64,000 bases of DNA. Source: Pimelobacter simplex (GTDB lineage: Bacteria; Actinomycetota; Actinomycetes; Propionibacteriales; Nocardioidaceae). This document shows, piece by piece, positions 45,579 through 56,144 of this stretch (its first letter is position 1; each line of letters starts with the position of its first letter). The stretch spans positions 1,364,001 through 1,428,000 of the forward strand of contig NZ_CP096276.1 in the NCBI RefSeq assembly GCF_024662235.1. The letters run 5' to 3'. A program made the translations under genes and the position numbers. Below the pieces are notes generated by a model. It ran no database searches. It worked only from the letters and a program-made list of their open reading frames with translations, and was not told the origin of the DNA.

Positions 45579-45614
45579 GCCGGTGCCGGGGAGCGGCCGC
45601 TCCCCGGCACCGGC
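45579..45614 (+). terminator. 36-bp perfect palindrome before pstB
   Basis: A perfect 36-base palindrome (GCCGGTGCCGGGGAGCGG and its complement) fills half of the gap between the Ig-like gene and pstB. It ends 8 bases before the GAAGGAGAG ribosome site of pstB. As RNA it would form a very strong hairpin, acting as terminator, attenuator or mRNA end-protection, so pstB may be expressed at a lower level than the surface genes. Confidence 0.65.
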
Positions 45615-45637
45615 ACCCCGTACGAAGGAGAGCCACC

Positions 45638-46501
<864 letters not shown>

Positions 46502-46603
46502 GCCACGGCCGGTCCGCCGATGATTCTTCGGGCCTGGTGCGGGATGTGACAGAAGATGCGTCCATGAGGGACGACGATTGAACACACAGCGTTGACGCGG
46601 TGG

Positions 46604-46609
46604 TAACCT
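46604..46609 (+). promoter_or_regulatory. Possible -10 element (TAACCT) for gltB
   Basis: TAACCT in the pstB-gltB gap would give a leader of about 80 bases. TTGAAC lies at 46578-46583 but with a 20-base spacer, longer than ideal. The gap (46502-46693) shows no other gene. Confidence 0.3.
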
Positions 46610-46693
46610 GAGAGCTCCGCCGCGTGGGCCAGTGCCGTCCCTTGCGCCCCACCTTCTGTTGCACCGACTCGCTCACCTCCTGGTGGCGACGAC

Positions 46694-49600
46694 GTGGCAG
46701 ACGTAGTCGACGGGAGAACCCCTGTGCCCTCTTCGCACGCGTTCCCGCCGCCGGAGGGTCTCTACGACCCGCGACACGAGCACGACGCCTGTGGCGTCGC
46801 CTTCGTTGCGACCCTGACCGGTGAGGCCAGCCACGACATCGTGGTGAAGGCCCTGACGGCCCTCCGCAACCTGGACCACCGCGGTGCCGCGGGGGCCGAG
46901 CCCAACTCCGGCGATGGTGCCGGAATCCTCCTGCAGGTGCCCGACGCCTTCCTGCGCGCGGTCACGGCGGAGGCGGGGCTGACCCTGCCCGCCGCCGGGA
47001 CCTACGCCGTCGGTACGGCGTTCCTGCCCGGCGACGAGGAGCAGGTCGCCAAGACCCGCGGCCGGATCGAGGAGATCGCCGCCGAGGAGGGCCTCACGGT
47101 CCTCGGCTGGCGCGAGGTCCCGGTCACGCCGGACATCCTGGGCACGATGGCCCGCAGCGTCATGCCGACGTTCAGCCAGGTCTTCGTCCGGGCCAACCCG
47201 TTCGGCGCCGAGCCGGTCAGCGGGATGGACCTGGAGCGCCTGGCGTTCTGCCTGCGCAAGCGCGCCGAGCGCGAGACCGACGTGTACTTCCCGTCGCTCT
47301 CCTCGCGCACGCTGGCCTACAAGGGCATGCTGACCACCGACCAGCTCGACAACTTCTACCCCGACCTGGTCGACGAGCGGATGGCCTCGGCCATCGGCGT
47401 GGTCCACTCGCGGTTCTCGACGAACACCTTCCCGAGCTGGCCGCTGTCCCACCCGTTCCGGTTCATCGCCCACAACGGCGAGATCAACACGGTCATGGGC
47501 AACCGCAACTGGATGCGGGCGCGCGAGGCGCTGCTCGCCTCCGACGCGATCCCCGGCGACCTCGACCGGCTGTTCCCGATCTGCACCCCGGGCGCGTCCG
47601 ACTCGGCGTCCTTCGACGAGGTCCTCGAGCTGCTGCACATGGGCGGGCGCAGCCTGCCCCACGCGGTGCTCATGATGATCCCCGAGGCGTGGGAGAACCA
47701 CGCCGAGATGCCCGCGCTGCGGCGCGACTTCTACCGCTTCCACTCCACGATGATGGAGCCCTGGGACGGTCCGGCGTGCGTCGTCTTCACCGACGGCACC
47801 CAGATCGGCGCGGTCCTCGACCGCAACGGCCTGCGCCCGGCCCGCTACTGGGTCACCGAGGACGGTCTCGTCGTCCTCGCCTCCGAGGTCGGCGTGCTCG
47901 ACCTCGACCCGGCCACGGTCGTCCGCAAGGGCCGCCTCCAGCCGGGCCGGATGTTCCTGGTCGACACCGAGGAGCACCGGATCATCGAGGACGAGGAGGT
48001 CAAGGACCAGCTCGCCGCCGAGAACCCCTACGGCGAGTGGCTCCACGGCGGCCTGATCCAGCTCGACGACATCGAGGACCGTGAGCACATCGTGCACACG
48101 CACGCCTCGGTCACCCGCCGCCAGCAGATCTTCGGCTACACCGAGGAGGAGCTGCGGGTCATCCTCACGCCGATGGCCAACACCGGCGGCGAGGCGCTCG
48201 GCTCGATGGGCACCGACACGCCCATCGCGGCGCTCAGCGAGAAGCCGCGGCTGCTGTTCGACTACTTCAGCCAGCTCTTCGCCCAGGTCACCAACCCGCC
48301 GCTGGACGCCATCCGCGAGGAGCTCGTCACCTCGCTCTACGGCTCCATCGGACCGGAGTCCAACCTGCTCGAGCCGACCCCGGCCTCGTGTCGCCAGATC
48401 GTGCTGCCGTTCCCGGTCATCGACAACGACGACCTGGCCAAGATCCGCCACATCAACCGCGAGGGCGACCACCCGGGCTTCATCACCCACGTCTCCCGCG
48501 GCCTGTACGACGTCCACGGCGGCGGCGCCGCGATGGCGGCCCGCATCGACGAGATCTGCGCCGAGGTCTCGGCCGCGATCGCCGACGGTGCGCGCATCAT
48601 CGTGCTCTCCGACCGGCACTCGACGGCCGACCTCGCGCCGATCCCCTCGCTGCTGCTGACCGGCGCGGTCCACCACCACCTGGTGCGCGAGAAGACCCGC
48701 ACCCAGGTCGGCCTCCTCATCGAGGCCGGCGACGTCCGCGAGGTGCACCACGTGGCGCTCCTCGTCGGCTACGGCGCGGCGGCGGTCAACCCGTACCTCG
48801 CCATGGAGACCGTCGAGGACCTGGCGCGCGAGGGCTACTACGTCAAGGCCGAGCCCGAGCAGGCCGTCAAGAACCTGATCAAGGCGCTCGGCAAGGGCGT
48901 GGTGAAGGTGATGTCCAAGATCGGTGTCAGCACCGTGGCGTCCTACACCGGCGCCCAGATCTTCGAGTGCATCGGTCTGTCCCAGACGGTCGTCGACAAG
49001 TACTTCACCGGCACCACCTCCAAGCTGGGCGGCATCGAGCTCGACGTCATCGCCCAGGAGGTCGCCGCCCGGCACGCCAAGGCGTACCCGCCGGCCGGCA
49101 TCGCGCCCGCGCACCGCGAGCTCGAGATCGGTGGCGAGTACCAGTGGCGCCGCGAGGGCGAGCCGCACCTGTTCAACCCCGAGACGGTGTTCCGGCTCCA
49201 GCACTCCACGCGGACCGGTCGCTACGACATCTTCAAGCAGTACACGGCGGCGGTGGACGAGCAGTCCGAGAAGCTGATGACGCTGCGTGGGCTGTTCCGG
49301 TTCAAGGACGCCGGCGACTTCGGCCGCGCGCCGATCCCCATCGACGAGGTCGAGCCGGTCTCGGCGATCGTCAAGCGCTTCTCCACCGGCGCGATGTCCT
49401 ACGGCTCGATCTCCCGCGAGGCGCACGAGACGCTGGCCATCGCCATGAACCGGCTGGGCGCCAAGTCCAACACCGGAGAGGGCGGCGAGGACGCCGACCG
49501 TCTCCACGACCCCGAGCGGCGCAGCTCGATCAAGCAGGTCGCCTCGGGCCGCTTCGGCGTCACCTCGGAGTACCTCACCAACGCCGACGACATCCAGATC

Positions 49601-51298
49601 AAGATGGCCCAGGGCGCCAAGCCCGGTGAGGGCGGCCAGCTGCCCGGCAACAAGGTCTACCCCTGGGTGGCCAAGACCCGGCACTCCACGCCGGGCGTGG
49701 GCCTGATCAGCCCGCCGCCGCACCACGACATCTACTCGATCGAGGACCTGGCTCAGCTGATCCACGACCTCAAGAACGCCAACCCCTCGGCCCGCGTCCA
49801 CGTGAAGCTGGTCTCCGAGGTCGGTGTCGGCACGGTCGCCGCGGGTGTCTCCAAGGCCCACGCGGACGTCGTCCTGGTGTCGGGTCACGACGGCGGCACG
49901 GGTGCGTCCCCGCTGACCTCGCTCAAGCACGCCGGCGGTCCCTGGGAGCTCGGCCTGGCCGAGACCCAGCAGACCCTGCTGCTCAACGGCCTGCGCGACC
50001 GGATCGTCGTCCAGACCGACGGTCAGCTCAAGACCGGCCGCGACGTCGTCATCGCCGCGCTGCTCGGTGCCGAGGAGTTCGGCTTCGCCACGGCCCCGCT
50101 GGTGGTCTCGGGCTGCATCCTGATGCGGGTCTGCCACCTCGACACCTGCCCGGTGGGCGTGGCCACGCAGAACCCGGCCCTGCGCTCGCGGTTCAGCGGC
50201 AAGGCCGAGTACGTCGTGAACTTCTTCGAGTTCATCGCCGAGGAGGTCCGCGAGCTGCTCGCCGAGCTCGGCTTCCGCTCGATCGAGGAGGCCGTGGGCC
50301 AGGTCCAGGCGCTCGACACCGTCGAGGCCGTCGGCCACTGGAAGGCCAAGGGTCTCGACCTGGCGCCGATCCTGCACCAGGTCGACATCGCGGGCACGCA
50401 CTTCCCCGACCAGGACGTGCGCAACACCGGCACCCAGGACCACGGCCTGGACAAGTCGCTCGACGTCACCGAGATCCTGCCGCTCGCGGCCTCGGCGATC
50501 GAGACCGGCGAGCCGGTCCGGGCCCAGCTGGCGATCCGCAACGTCAACCGCACCGTCGGCACGATCCTGGGCCACCACGTCACCAAGAAGCACGGTGGCG
50601 CGGGCCTGCCCGACGGCACGATCGACCTGACGTTCGTCGGCTCCGCGGGTCAGTCCCTCGGCGCCTTCGTGCCCCGGGGCGTCACGCTGCGGCTCGAGGG
50701 CGATGCCAACGACTACGTCGGCAAGGGCCTGTCCGGCGGCCGGATCGCGATCCGCCCCGACCGGGCGGCGACGTTCCGCGCCGACGAGCACATCATCGCC
50801 GGCAACACCATCGCCTACGGCGCGACCTCGGGTGAGATCTTCATCCGCGGCGGCGTGGGGGAGCGGTGCTGCGTGCGCAACTCCGGCGCGACGGTCGTCA
50901 CCGAGGGTGTCGGCGACCACGGCTGCGAGTACATGACCGGCGGACGCGTCGTCGTCCTCGGCAAGACCGGCCGCAACTTCGCGGCCGGTATGTCCGGTGG
51001 CATCGCGTGGGTGCTCGACCTCAAGGACTTCCGGGTCAACGGCGAGCTCGTCGACCTGCGTCCGGTCAGCGCCGACTACGCCGCCGAGCTCGAGAGCATC
51101 GTGCGCAAGCACTTCGAGGAGACCGGTTCCGAGGTCGCCGAGGAGCTGCTGGCCGACTGGGAGGCCGCACTGCCGCGGTTCACCGAGGTCATGCCGCGCG
51201 ACTACGCGAAGGTCCTGGCGGTCCAGGCCGAGGCGGAGGCCGAGGGCCTCGACGCCGACGCCGCCGCGAACCGAGTGATGGAGGTGCTCCATGGCTGA
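46694..51298 (+). CDS. gltB: Glutamate synthase (NADPH) large subunit
   Basis: This 1534-residue enzyme makes two glutamates from glutamine and 2-oxoglutarate. The N-terminal class II amidotransferase uses the cysteine in [10 protein letters not shown] (Cys33 from the GTG at 46694), followed by the central domain. The FMN synthase domain contains [14 protein letters not shown] and [13 protein letters not shown]. The 3Fe-4S cysteines are in [19 protein letters not shown] (spacing C-x5-C-x4-C). The C-terminal GXGXG beta-helix has [20 protein letters not shown]. Processing to expose the cysteine would remove 32 residues. It overlaps gltD by 8 bases. Confidence 0.97.
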   Translation: MADVVDGRTPVPSSHAFPPPEGLYDPRHEHDACGVAFVATLTGEASHDIVVKALTALRNLDHRGAAGAEPNSGDGAGILLQVPDAFLRAVTAEAGLTLPAAGTYAVGTAFLPGDEEQVAKTRGRIEEIAAEEGLTVLGWREVPVTPDILGTMARSVMPTFSQVFVRANPFGAEPVSGMDLERLAFCLRKRAERETDVYFPSLSSRTLAYKGMLTTDQLDNFYPDLVDERMASAIGVVHSRFSTNTFPSWPLSHPFRFIAHNGEINTVMGNRNWMRAREALLASDAIPGDLDRLFPICTPGASDSASFDEVLELLHMGGRSLPHAVLMMIPEAWENHAEMPALRRDFYRFHSTMMEPWDGPACVVFTDGTQIGAVLDRNGLRPARYWVTEDGLVVLASEVGVLDLDPATVVRKGRLQPGRMFLVDTEEHRIIEDEEVKDQLAAENPYGEWLHGGLIQLDDIEDREHIVHTHASVTRRQQIFGYTEEELRVILTPMANTGGEALGSMGTDTPIAALSEKPRLLFDYFSQLFAQVTNPPLDAIREELVTSLYGSIGPESNLLEPTPASCRQIVLPFPVIDNDDLAKIRHINREGDHPGFITHVSRGLYDVHGGGAAMAARIDEICAEVSAAIADGARIIVLSDRHSTADLAPIPSLLLTGAVHHHLVREKTRTQVGLLIEAGDVREVHHVALLVGYGAAAVNPYLAMETVEDLAREGYYVKAEPEQAVKNLIKALGKGVVKVMSKIGVSTVASYTGAQIFECIGLSQTVVDKYFTGTTSKLGGIELDVIAQEVAARHAKAYPPAGIAPAHRELEIGGEYQWRREGEPHLFNPETVFRLQHSTRTGRYDIFKQYTAAVDEQSEKLMTLRGLFRFKDAGDFGRAPIPIDEVEPVSAIVKRFSTGAMSYGSISREAHETLAIAMNRLGAKSNTGEGGEDADRLHDPERRSSIKQVASGRFGVTSEYLTNADDIQIKMAQGAKPGEGGQLPGNKVYPWVAKTRHSTPGVGLISPPPHHDIYSIEDLAQLIHDLKNANPSARVHVKLVSEVGVGTVAAGVSKAHADVVLVSGHDGGTGASPLTSLKHAGGPWELGLAETQQTLLLNGLRDRIVVQTDGQLKTGRDVVIAALLGAEEFGFATAPLVVSGCILMRVCHLDTCPVGVATQNPALRSRFSGKAEYVVNFFEFIAEEVRELLAELGFRSIEEAVGQVQALDTVEAVGHWKAKGLDLAPILHQVDIAGTHFPDQDVRNTGTQDHGLDKSLDVTEILPLAASAIETGEPVRAQLAIRNVNRTVGTILGHHVTKKHGGAGLPDGTIDLTFVGSAGQSLGAFVPRGVTLRLEGDANDYVGKGLSGGRIAIRPDRAATFRADEHIIAGNTIAYGATSGEIFIRGGVGERCCVRNSGATVVTEGVGDHGCEYMTGGRVVVLGKTGRNFAAGMSGGIAWVLDLKDFRVNGELVDLRPVSADYAAELESIVRKHFEETGSEVAEELLADWEAALPRFTEVMPRDYAKVLAVQAEAEAEGLDADAAANRVMEVLHG

Positions 51299-52760
51299 CC
51301 CGAAGGGATTCCTGAAGAACACCCGCGAGGTCGCCGGACGTCGTCCGGTCGAGGAGCGGGTGGGCGACTGGGACGAGGTCTACCCGGGAGGGATCGGCCG
51401 CGCGCTGCTCCCGATCATCAACGTCCAGGCCAGCCGCTGCATGGACTGCGGCATCCCGTTCTGCCACCAGGGCTGCCCGCTGGGCAACATCATCCCGGAG
51501 TGGAACGACCTGGTCTGGCGTGACGACTGGGAGGGCGCGATCGAGCGCCTGCACGCGACCAACAACTTCCCGGAGTTCACCGGTCGCCTCTGCCCGGCCC
51601 CGTGCGAGACCGCCTGCGTGCTGGGGATCAACCAGCCCGCGGTGACGATCAAGAACATCGAGGTCTCGATCATCGACAAGGCCTACGACTCGGGCTTCGT
51701 GCGGCCGCAGCCGCCGGAGTGGCTGACCGGCAAGACCGTGGCCGTCGTCGGCTCCGGTCCGGCCGGACTGGCCGCCGCCCAGCAGCTCACCCGCGCCGGT
51801 CACACGGTCGCGGTCTACGAGCGGGCCGACCAGCCCGGTGGCCTGCTGCGCTACGGCATCCCCGAGTTCAAGATGGAGAAGAAGCACCTCGAGCGGCGTC
51901 TGGAGCAGATGCGCCGCGAGGGGACCGTGTTCCGCTCCGGCGTCACCGTCGGCGAGGGCAAGCTCAACGGCCAGGCCCTCAAGGACCGCTACGACGCGGT
52001 GGTGCTCGCCATCGGCTCGACCGTGCCGCGCGACCTGCCGGTGCCCGGGCGCGAGCTCAACGGCATCCACCAGGCGATGGACTTCCTGCCGCAGGCCAAC
52101 CGGGTGGCGCTCGGCGAGGAGGTCGAGGGCCAGATCCGCGCCGACGGCAAGCACGTCGTCATCATCGGTGGCGGTGACACCGGCGCCGACTGCCTCGGCA
52201 CCTCGATCCGCCAGGGCGCGGCCTCGATCACGCAGCTGGAGATCATGCCCCAGCCGACCGAGGACCGTCCGAGCGGGCAGCCGTGGCCGACGTACCCGAT
52301 GATCTACCGGGTCTCCTCGGCCCACGAGGAGGGCGGCGAGCGGGTCTACGCCGTCTCGACCAAGGAGTTCCTCGGCGACGACGACGGCAACGTCCGCGCG
52401 CTGCGGCTGGTCGAGGTCGCCTTCGAGGGCGGCAAGCTCGTCGAGCACGAGGGCACCGAGCGGGAGATCCCGGCCGAGCTGGTCCTGTTCGCGATGGGCT
52501 TCGTCGGTCCCGAGCAGCCCGGCGTGGTCGAGCAGCTCGGCCTCGACCTGGACGAGCGCGGCAACATCAAGCGCGACAACGACTACGCGACCAGCGTCGA
52601 GGGCGTCTTCGCCGCCGGCGACGCGGGCCGCGGCCAGTCGCTGATCGTGTGGGCGATCGCCGAGGGACGGGCCGCCGCCGCCGCGGTGGACACCTACCTG
52701 ACCGGCAGCACCCAGCTGCCCGCGCCCATCCCGCCGACCGCGCGTCCGCTGGTGGTCTGA
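51291..52760 (+). CDS. gltD: Glutamate synthase (NADPH) small subunit
   Basis: This 489-residue FAD/NADPH subunit feeds electrons to GltB. N-terminal iron-sulphur cysteines are in [18 protein letters not shown] and [13 protein letters not shown]. The FAD motif is [17 protein letters not shown] and the NADPH motif [16 protein letters not shown], with a C-terminal FAD loop [21 protein letters not shown] 51291 lies inside the gltB end, so the two are translated together. A hairpin terminator follows. Confidence 0.97.
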   Translation: MADPKGFLKNTREVAGRRPVEERVGDWDEVYPGGIGRALLPIINVQASRCMDCGIPFCHQGCPLGNIIPEWNDLVWRDDWEGAIERLHATNNFPEFTGRLCPAPCETACVLGINQPAVTIKNIEVSIIDKAYDSGFVRPQPPEWLTGKTVAVVGSGPAGLAAAQQLTRAGHTVAVYERADQPGGLLRYGIPEFKMEKKHLERRLEQMRREGTVFRSGVTVGEGKLNGQALKDRYDAVVLAIGSTVPRDLPVPGRELNGIHQAMDFLPQANRVALGEEVEGQIRADGKHVVIIGGGDTGADCLGTSIRQGAASITQLEIMPQPTEDRPSGQPWPTYPMIYRVSSAHEEGGERVYAVSTKEFLGDDDGNVRALRLVEVAFEGGKLVEHEGTEREIPAELVLFAMGFVGPEQPGVVEQLGLDLDERGNIKRDNDYATSVEGVFAAGDAGRGQSLIVWAIAEGRAAAAAVDTYLTGSTQLPAPIPPTARPLVV

Positions 52761-52790
52761 GACCCAGGTCACCCACCGAGCACCGCAACC

Positions 52791-52840
52791 CCGCATCGGC
52801 GCAGGCTTCATCCGGAGTTTGCGCCGATGCGGCGTTTTCG
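52791..52840 (+). terminator. Terminator after gltD
   Basis: Arms CCGCATCGGCGCA (52791-52803) and TGCGCCGATGCGG (52820-52832) pair perfectly around a 16-base loop. They are followed by CGTTTTCG, a partial T-run. This separates gltBD from pyk. Confidence 0.75.
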
Positions 52841-52856
52841 GCGGACGTGTCACCGA

Positions 52857-52862
52857 TAGGGT
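52857..52862 (+). promoter_or_regulatory. -10 element (TAGGGT) for leaderless pyk
   Basis: TAGGGT ends 6 bases before GTG 52869, the same leaderless arrangement as at yggT and pdtaR. It lies immediately after the gltBD terminator. Confidence 0.5.
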
Positions 52863-52868
52863 TGGATC

Positions 52869-54332
52869 GTGCGAAGAGCAAAGATCGTGTGCACCCTGGG
52901 TCCGGCCACCAGCTCGGAGCGTCGGATCCGTGAGCTGGTCTATGCCGGCATGGACCTCGCCCGCCTCAACATGAGCCACGGCACCCACGAGCAGCACGCC
53001 GAGGCCTACCGCCTCGTGCGCGAGGCCTCCGACGCCGCCGGCCGCGGGGTCGGCGTGCTCGCCGACCTCCAGGGCCCCAAGATCCGGCTCGAGACCTTCT
53101 CCGCCGGCCCGGCCACGCTGACCCGCGGTCAGCGCTGGACGATCACCACCCGCGACGTCGACGGCAACGACGAGATCAGCGGGACGACGTACAAGGGGCT
53201 GCCGGGCGACGTCGCCCCCGGCGACCCGATCCTCATCGACGACGGCAAGGTCCGCCTGCGCGTCGTCGAGGTCACCGACACCGACGTGGTCACCGAGGTG
53301 CTCGTCGGCGGCAAGGTGAGCAACCACAAGGGCATCAACCTGCCCGGCGTGGCCGTCTCCGTGCCCGCGCTCTCCGAGAAGGACACCGCCGACCTGCGCT
53401 TCGCGCTGCGTCTCGGCGTCGACTTCATCGCCCTCAGCTTCGTGCGCAACGCCGCCGACGCCGAGGACGTGCGGGTGATCATGCGCGAGGAGGGCGTCAT
53501 GCTCCCCGTCATCGCCAAGATCGAGAAGCCCCAGGCCATCGAGAACCTCGACGAGGTCGTCGCGGCGTTCGACGCGTTCATGGTCGCCCGCGGCGACCTC
53601 GGCGTCGAGTGCCCCCTCGAGGAGGTGCCCTTCTTGCAGAAGAAGGTCATCGTCGCCGCCCGCCGCAACGCCAAGCCCGTCATCGTGGCCACCCAGATGC
53701 TCGAGTCGATGGTCGCCAACCCCGCGCCCACCCGCGCCGAGGCCAGCGACGTCGCCAACGCCGTCCTCGACGGCGCCGACGCCGTCATGCTCTCCGGCGA
53801 GACCAGCGTCGGCGAGCACCCGGTCCACACCGTCGAGACGATGGCCCGGATCATCTCCGCCACCGAGGCCCACGCCCTCGTCGACGACACCTTCAGCCGC
53901 TTCGGCCGCATCGAGTGGGACCCCCACACCACCTCCGGCGTCATCACCAAGGCCGCCGAGGAGGTCGCCCAGCGCGTCGGCGCCAAGTACGTCGTCGCCT
54001 TCACCCAGTCCGGCGACTCCGCGCGCCGCATCGCCCGGCTGCGCAGCCCCATCCCGGTCCTCGCCTTCACCCCCGAGGCCCGGGTGCGCTCCCAGCTCGC
54101 CGTCAGCTGGGGCGTCGAGGCCTTCAAGACCCTGCCCGTCGAGCACACCGACGAGATGGTCCGCCAGGTCGACGAGGAGCTGCTCAAGATCGGCCGGGTC
54201 AAGGAGGGCGACCGCGTCGTCATCATCGCCGGCAGCCCGCCGGGGATCCCCGGCTCGACCAACGCGCTGCGGGTGCACCGGATGGGCGACGCCATCAACG
54301 AGGTCGCGCCGGCGTACCGGCGGCGGGGCTGA
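52869..54332 (+). CDS. pyk: Pyruvate kinase
   Basis: This 487-residue glycolytic enzyme makes pyruvate and ATP from PEP and ADP. Motifs are KIVCTLGPATSSERRI, MDLARLNMSHGTHEQH, LQGPKIRLE, the PEP/metal motif KIEKPQAIENLDEV and MVARGDLGVECPLEEVP. The C-terminal allosteric domain ends around EGDRVVIIAGSPPGIPGSTN. It is full length and typical. The GTG start is supported by the -10 six bases upstream. Confidence 0.98.
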   Translation: MRRAKIVCTLGPATSSERRIRELVYAGMDLARLNMSHGTHEQHAEAYRLVREASDAAGRGVGVLADLQGPKIRLETFSAGPATLTRGQRWTITTRDVDGNDEISGTTYKGLPGDVAPGDPILIDDGKVRLRVVEVTDTDVVTEVLVGGKVSNHKGINLPGVAVSVPALSEKDTADLRFALRLGVDFIALSFVRNAADAEDVRVIMREEGVMLPVIAKIEKPQAIENLDEVVAAFDAFMVARGDLGVECPLEEVPFLQKKVIVAARRNAKPVIVATQMLESMVANPAPTRAEASDVANAVLDGADAVMLSGETSVGEHPVHTVETMARIISATEAHALVDDTFSRFGRIEWDPHTTSGVITKAAEEVAQRVGAKYVVAFTQSGDSARRIARLRSPIPVLAFTPEARVRSQLAVSWGVEAFKTLPVEHTDEMVRQVDEELLKIGRVKEGDRVVIIAGSPPGIPGSTNALRVHRMGDAINEVAPAYRRRG

Positions 54333-54346
54333 GCGACCTGCTCGCG

Positions 54347-54419
54347 TGCCCCGGGTGGGATTCGAACCCACACTGGATGGTGTTTGAGACCACTGCCTCT
54401 GCCGTTGGGCTACCGGGGC
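54347..54419 (-). tRNA. tRNA-Leu(CAA) with short variable loop
   Basis: The 73-nt cloverleaf on the minus strand has acceptor GCCCCGG pairing with CCGGGGC, discriminator A, and no encoded CCA. The D arm is weak (GCC/GGC plus one mismatch). The anticodon arm is GTGGT-CTCAAAC-ACCAT, giving anticodon CAA. A 5-base variable loop (CCAGT) and T arm GTGGG-TTCGAAT-CCCAC follow. CAA reads leucine UUG codons, but bacterial tRNA-Leu normally has a long variable arm and about 85 nt. It may be an unusual Leu tRNA, a tRNA with another identity, or a relic. It lies between pyk and pdtaR. Confidence 0.85.
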
Positions 54420-54480
54420 GGAAAGCGCCGCGGGCAACCGTAGCCGAGACGCACCGTGCGCCCCACACCGCCCGGCCCGA

Positions 54481-54486
54481 TAACCT
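54481..54486 (+). promoter_or_regulatory. -10 element (TAACCT) for leaderless pdtaR
   Basis: TAACCT ends 6 bases before GTG 54493. This spacing predicts a transcript starting at the GTG. Confidence 0.45.
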
Positions 54487-54492
54487 GACGCC

Positions 54493-55119
54493 GTGACCGA
54501 GAGCGCCGAGACCGCCCCGACCGCGCAGCCGACGCCCCGCACCGTGGTGATCGCCGAGGACGAGACCCTCATCCGGATGGACCTCGCCGAGATGCTCGTC
54601 GAGGAGGGCTACGACGTCGTCGGCCAGGCCGGCGACGGCCAGCGGGCCATCGAGCTGGCCGAGGAGCTGCGCCCCGACCTGGTCATCCTCGACGTCAAGA
54701 TGCCGGTCCTCGACGGCATCGCCGCCGCCGAGGCCATCGCCAGTCGGCGCATCGCCCCGGTCGTGATGCTGACGGCCTTCTCCCAGCGCGACCTGGTCGA
54801 GCGGGCCCGCGAGGCCGGCGCGATGTCGTACCTGGTCAAGCCGTTCTCGCAGAGTGACCTCGTGCCCGCCATCGAGATGGCGCTGAGCCGTTTCGCCGAG
54901 ATCGTCCAGCTCGAGAGCGAGGTCACCGACCTCAAGGAGCGCCTGGCCACCCGCAAGGCCGTCGACCGGGCCAAGGGGATCCTCCAGGAGGAGCTGTCCC
55001 TGAGCGAGTCCGAGGCGTTCCGCTGGATCCAGAAGACCGCGATGGACCTGCGCATGTCGATGCGCGAGGTCGCCGAGGGCGTCGTGACCCACGGCGTCCC
55101 AGGCGCCGGCAGCGCCTGA
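54493..55119 (+). CDS. pdtaR: ANTAR-domain response regulator PdtaR
   Basis: This 208-residue regulator has a receiver domain (about 15-130) with the acidic pocket VVIAEDETLIRMD, the phospho-acceptor aspartate in LVILDVKMPVLDG, and the switch region VMLTAFSQRD and YLVKPFSQSDL. The C-terminal ANTAR RNA-binding domain (about 135-200) has AKGILQEELSLSESEAFRW and MDLRMSMREVAEGV. ANTAR proteins bind paired hexaloop RNA stems to prevent termination; the mycobacterial homologue (Rv1626) is activated by the kinase PdtaS. The kinase is not in this window. The pyk-tRNA-pdtaR order is common in actinobacteria. Confidence 0.93.
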   Translation: MTESAETAPTAQPTPRTVVIAEDETLIRMDLAEMLVEEGYDVVGQAGDGQRAIELAEELRPDLVILDVKMPVLDGIAAAEAIASRRIAPVVMLTAFSQRDLVERAREAGAMSYLVKPFSQSDLVPAIEMALSRFAEIVQLESEVTDLKERLATRKAVDRAKGILQEELSLSESEAFRWIQKTAMDLRMSMREVAEGVVTHGVPGAGSA

Positions 55120-55137
55120 GACGTCCGCGGGCCGGCC

Positions 55138-55875
55138 TCACCAGCCGCTGCGCGAGCCGTTCCACCCGGGGCAGATCGCGATCCGGGGGGTGTCGAAGTT
55201 GTTGGACGCCCGGGCCGTCTGCACGGTGATGCGGGCGTTGGCGCCGTAGCAGGACCACTTCAGGTTGCTGCGTGCCGACGGGTACCAGCCCTTGTCCTGC
55301 TTGCCCTTGTAGCTCACGACGACGGCGCCGCTGGTCATGGTGAACCGGCTGGAGTCGTCCTCGGTCGTCGCTGACATGGTCGCCAGGTCACGGCTGCCGC
55401 ACGAGGGCCAGAAGCCGACCGCCACCGACCAGGGCAGGCCCACGCTCAGCTGCGGGCTGAAGGAGCACGAGTAGCCGCGCATCTTCTCCTGGAGGGTGAG
55501 CTTCGAGTACTTCTTGCGGGTCGTGGTGCACTTGCCGTTCCTGGCGGCGTAGGTGTTCACCTCGACCTGGTTGGTCGAGAGCCGGACGTTGCTCACCGAG
55601 TAGCCCCACGCGACCGTGCCCGGAGCAGTGGTGCTCCGGACCTCCTTGACGACGGTCGCCCGGTAGCGCATCACGCCTCCGACGCGCCAACGGACGCAGA
55701 ACGACGGCCCGGACATGACGTAGCTGCCCGAGGTCCCGAAACCCTGGATGTAGTCGTGCACGTACGTCGTCCGGCGGTCGGCGGCCGCCGGCGGTGCCGA
55801 GGCGATGCTCGCCACCGCAGCGAGAACCGTGAAGATCGCGACCGCGAGCGATCGCGTGGGCAAGAACCGAGACAA
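55138..55875 (-). CDS. Secreted protein of unknown function
   Basis: This 245-residue exported protein has a signal peptide (about 1-32, MSRFLPTRSLAVAIFTVLAA then APPAAA|D). The mature part is rich in Ser/Thr/Tyr/Arg with six cysteines (SFCVRW, GKCTTT, YSCSFS, PSCGSR, WSCYGA, AICPGW), probably three disulphides. Predicted beta-strands dominate. I do not recognise the family. It converges with pdtaR and diverges from the livK gene across a 269-base gap with no other gene. That gap is AT-richer than average and should hold both promoters. Confidence 0.65.
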   Translation of the reverse strand: MSRFLPTRSLAVAIFTVLAAVASIASAPPAAADRRTTYVHDYIQGFGTSGSYVMSGPSFCVRWRVGGVMRYRATVVKEVRSTTAPGTVAWGYSVSNVRLSTNQVEVNTYAARNGKCTTTRKKYSKLTLQEKMRGYSCSFSPQLSVGLPWSVAVGFWPSCGSRDLATMSATTEDDSSRFTMTSGAVVVSYKGKQDKGWYPSARSNLKWSCYGANARITVQTARASNNFDTPRIAICPGWNGSRSGW

Positions 55876-56144
55876 GAGAGCCTCCCGTGGCTAGGGCTGT
55901 CGAGGAGCGAGAAGCATAAGGCAGACGAAGACAAGCGCTCGCCCGCGACATTGCGATCAGGTGTCGCGGACCGCAAATCGTCCGACGTCCGCGTCGCTCA
56001 GGTAACAGATTCGTCATGATTTGTGATCTGGACCACGTTGTTGCTTCCAACGGGCGGTCCGACCGGTGTAGGTTCCCGCGGCATAACACCCCTCGGGTGG
56101 GCAGCGACCGCTGCCCGCCGGCTCGACTAGGAAGCGGGACTGTC

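Noticed and set aside
46610..46693. Leader peptide or riboswitch before gltB
   Set aside because: No conserved riboswitch core or convincing short gene with a ribosome site could be recognised in the leader.
46673..51322. Very long open frame on the minus strand opposite gltB
   Set aside because: It is a mirror of gltB in high-GC DNA, with low-complexity Asp/Val/Gly/Arg content and no family motif.
54333..54425. Class II tRNA with a long variable arm
   Set aside because: Direct folding gives only 5 bases in the variable loop and a total of 73 nt.
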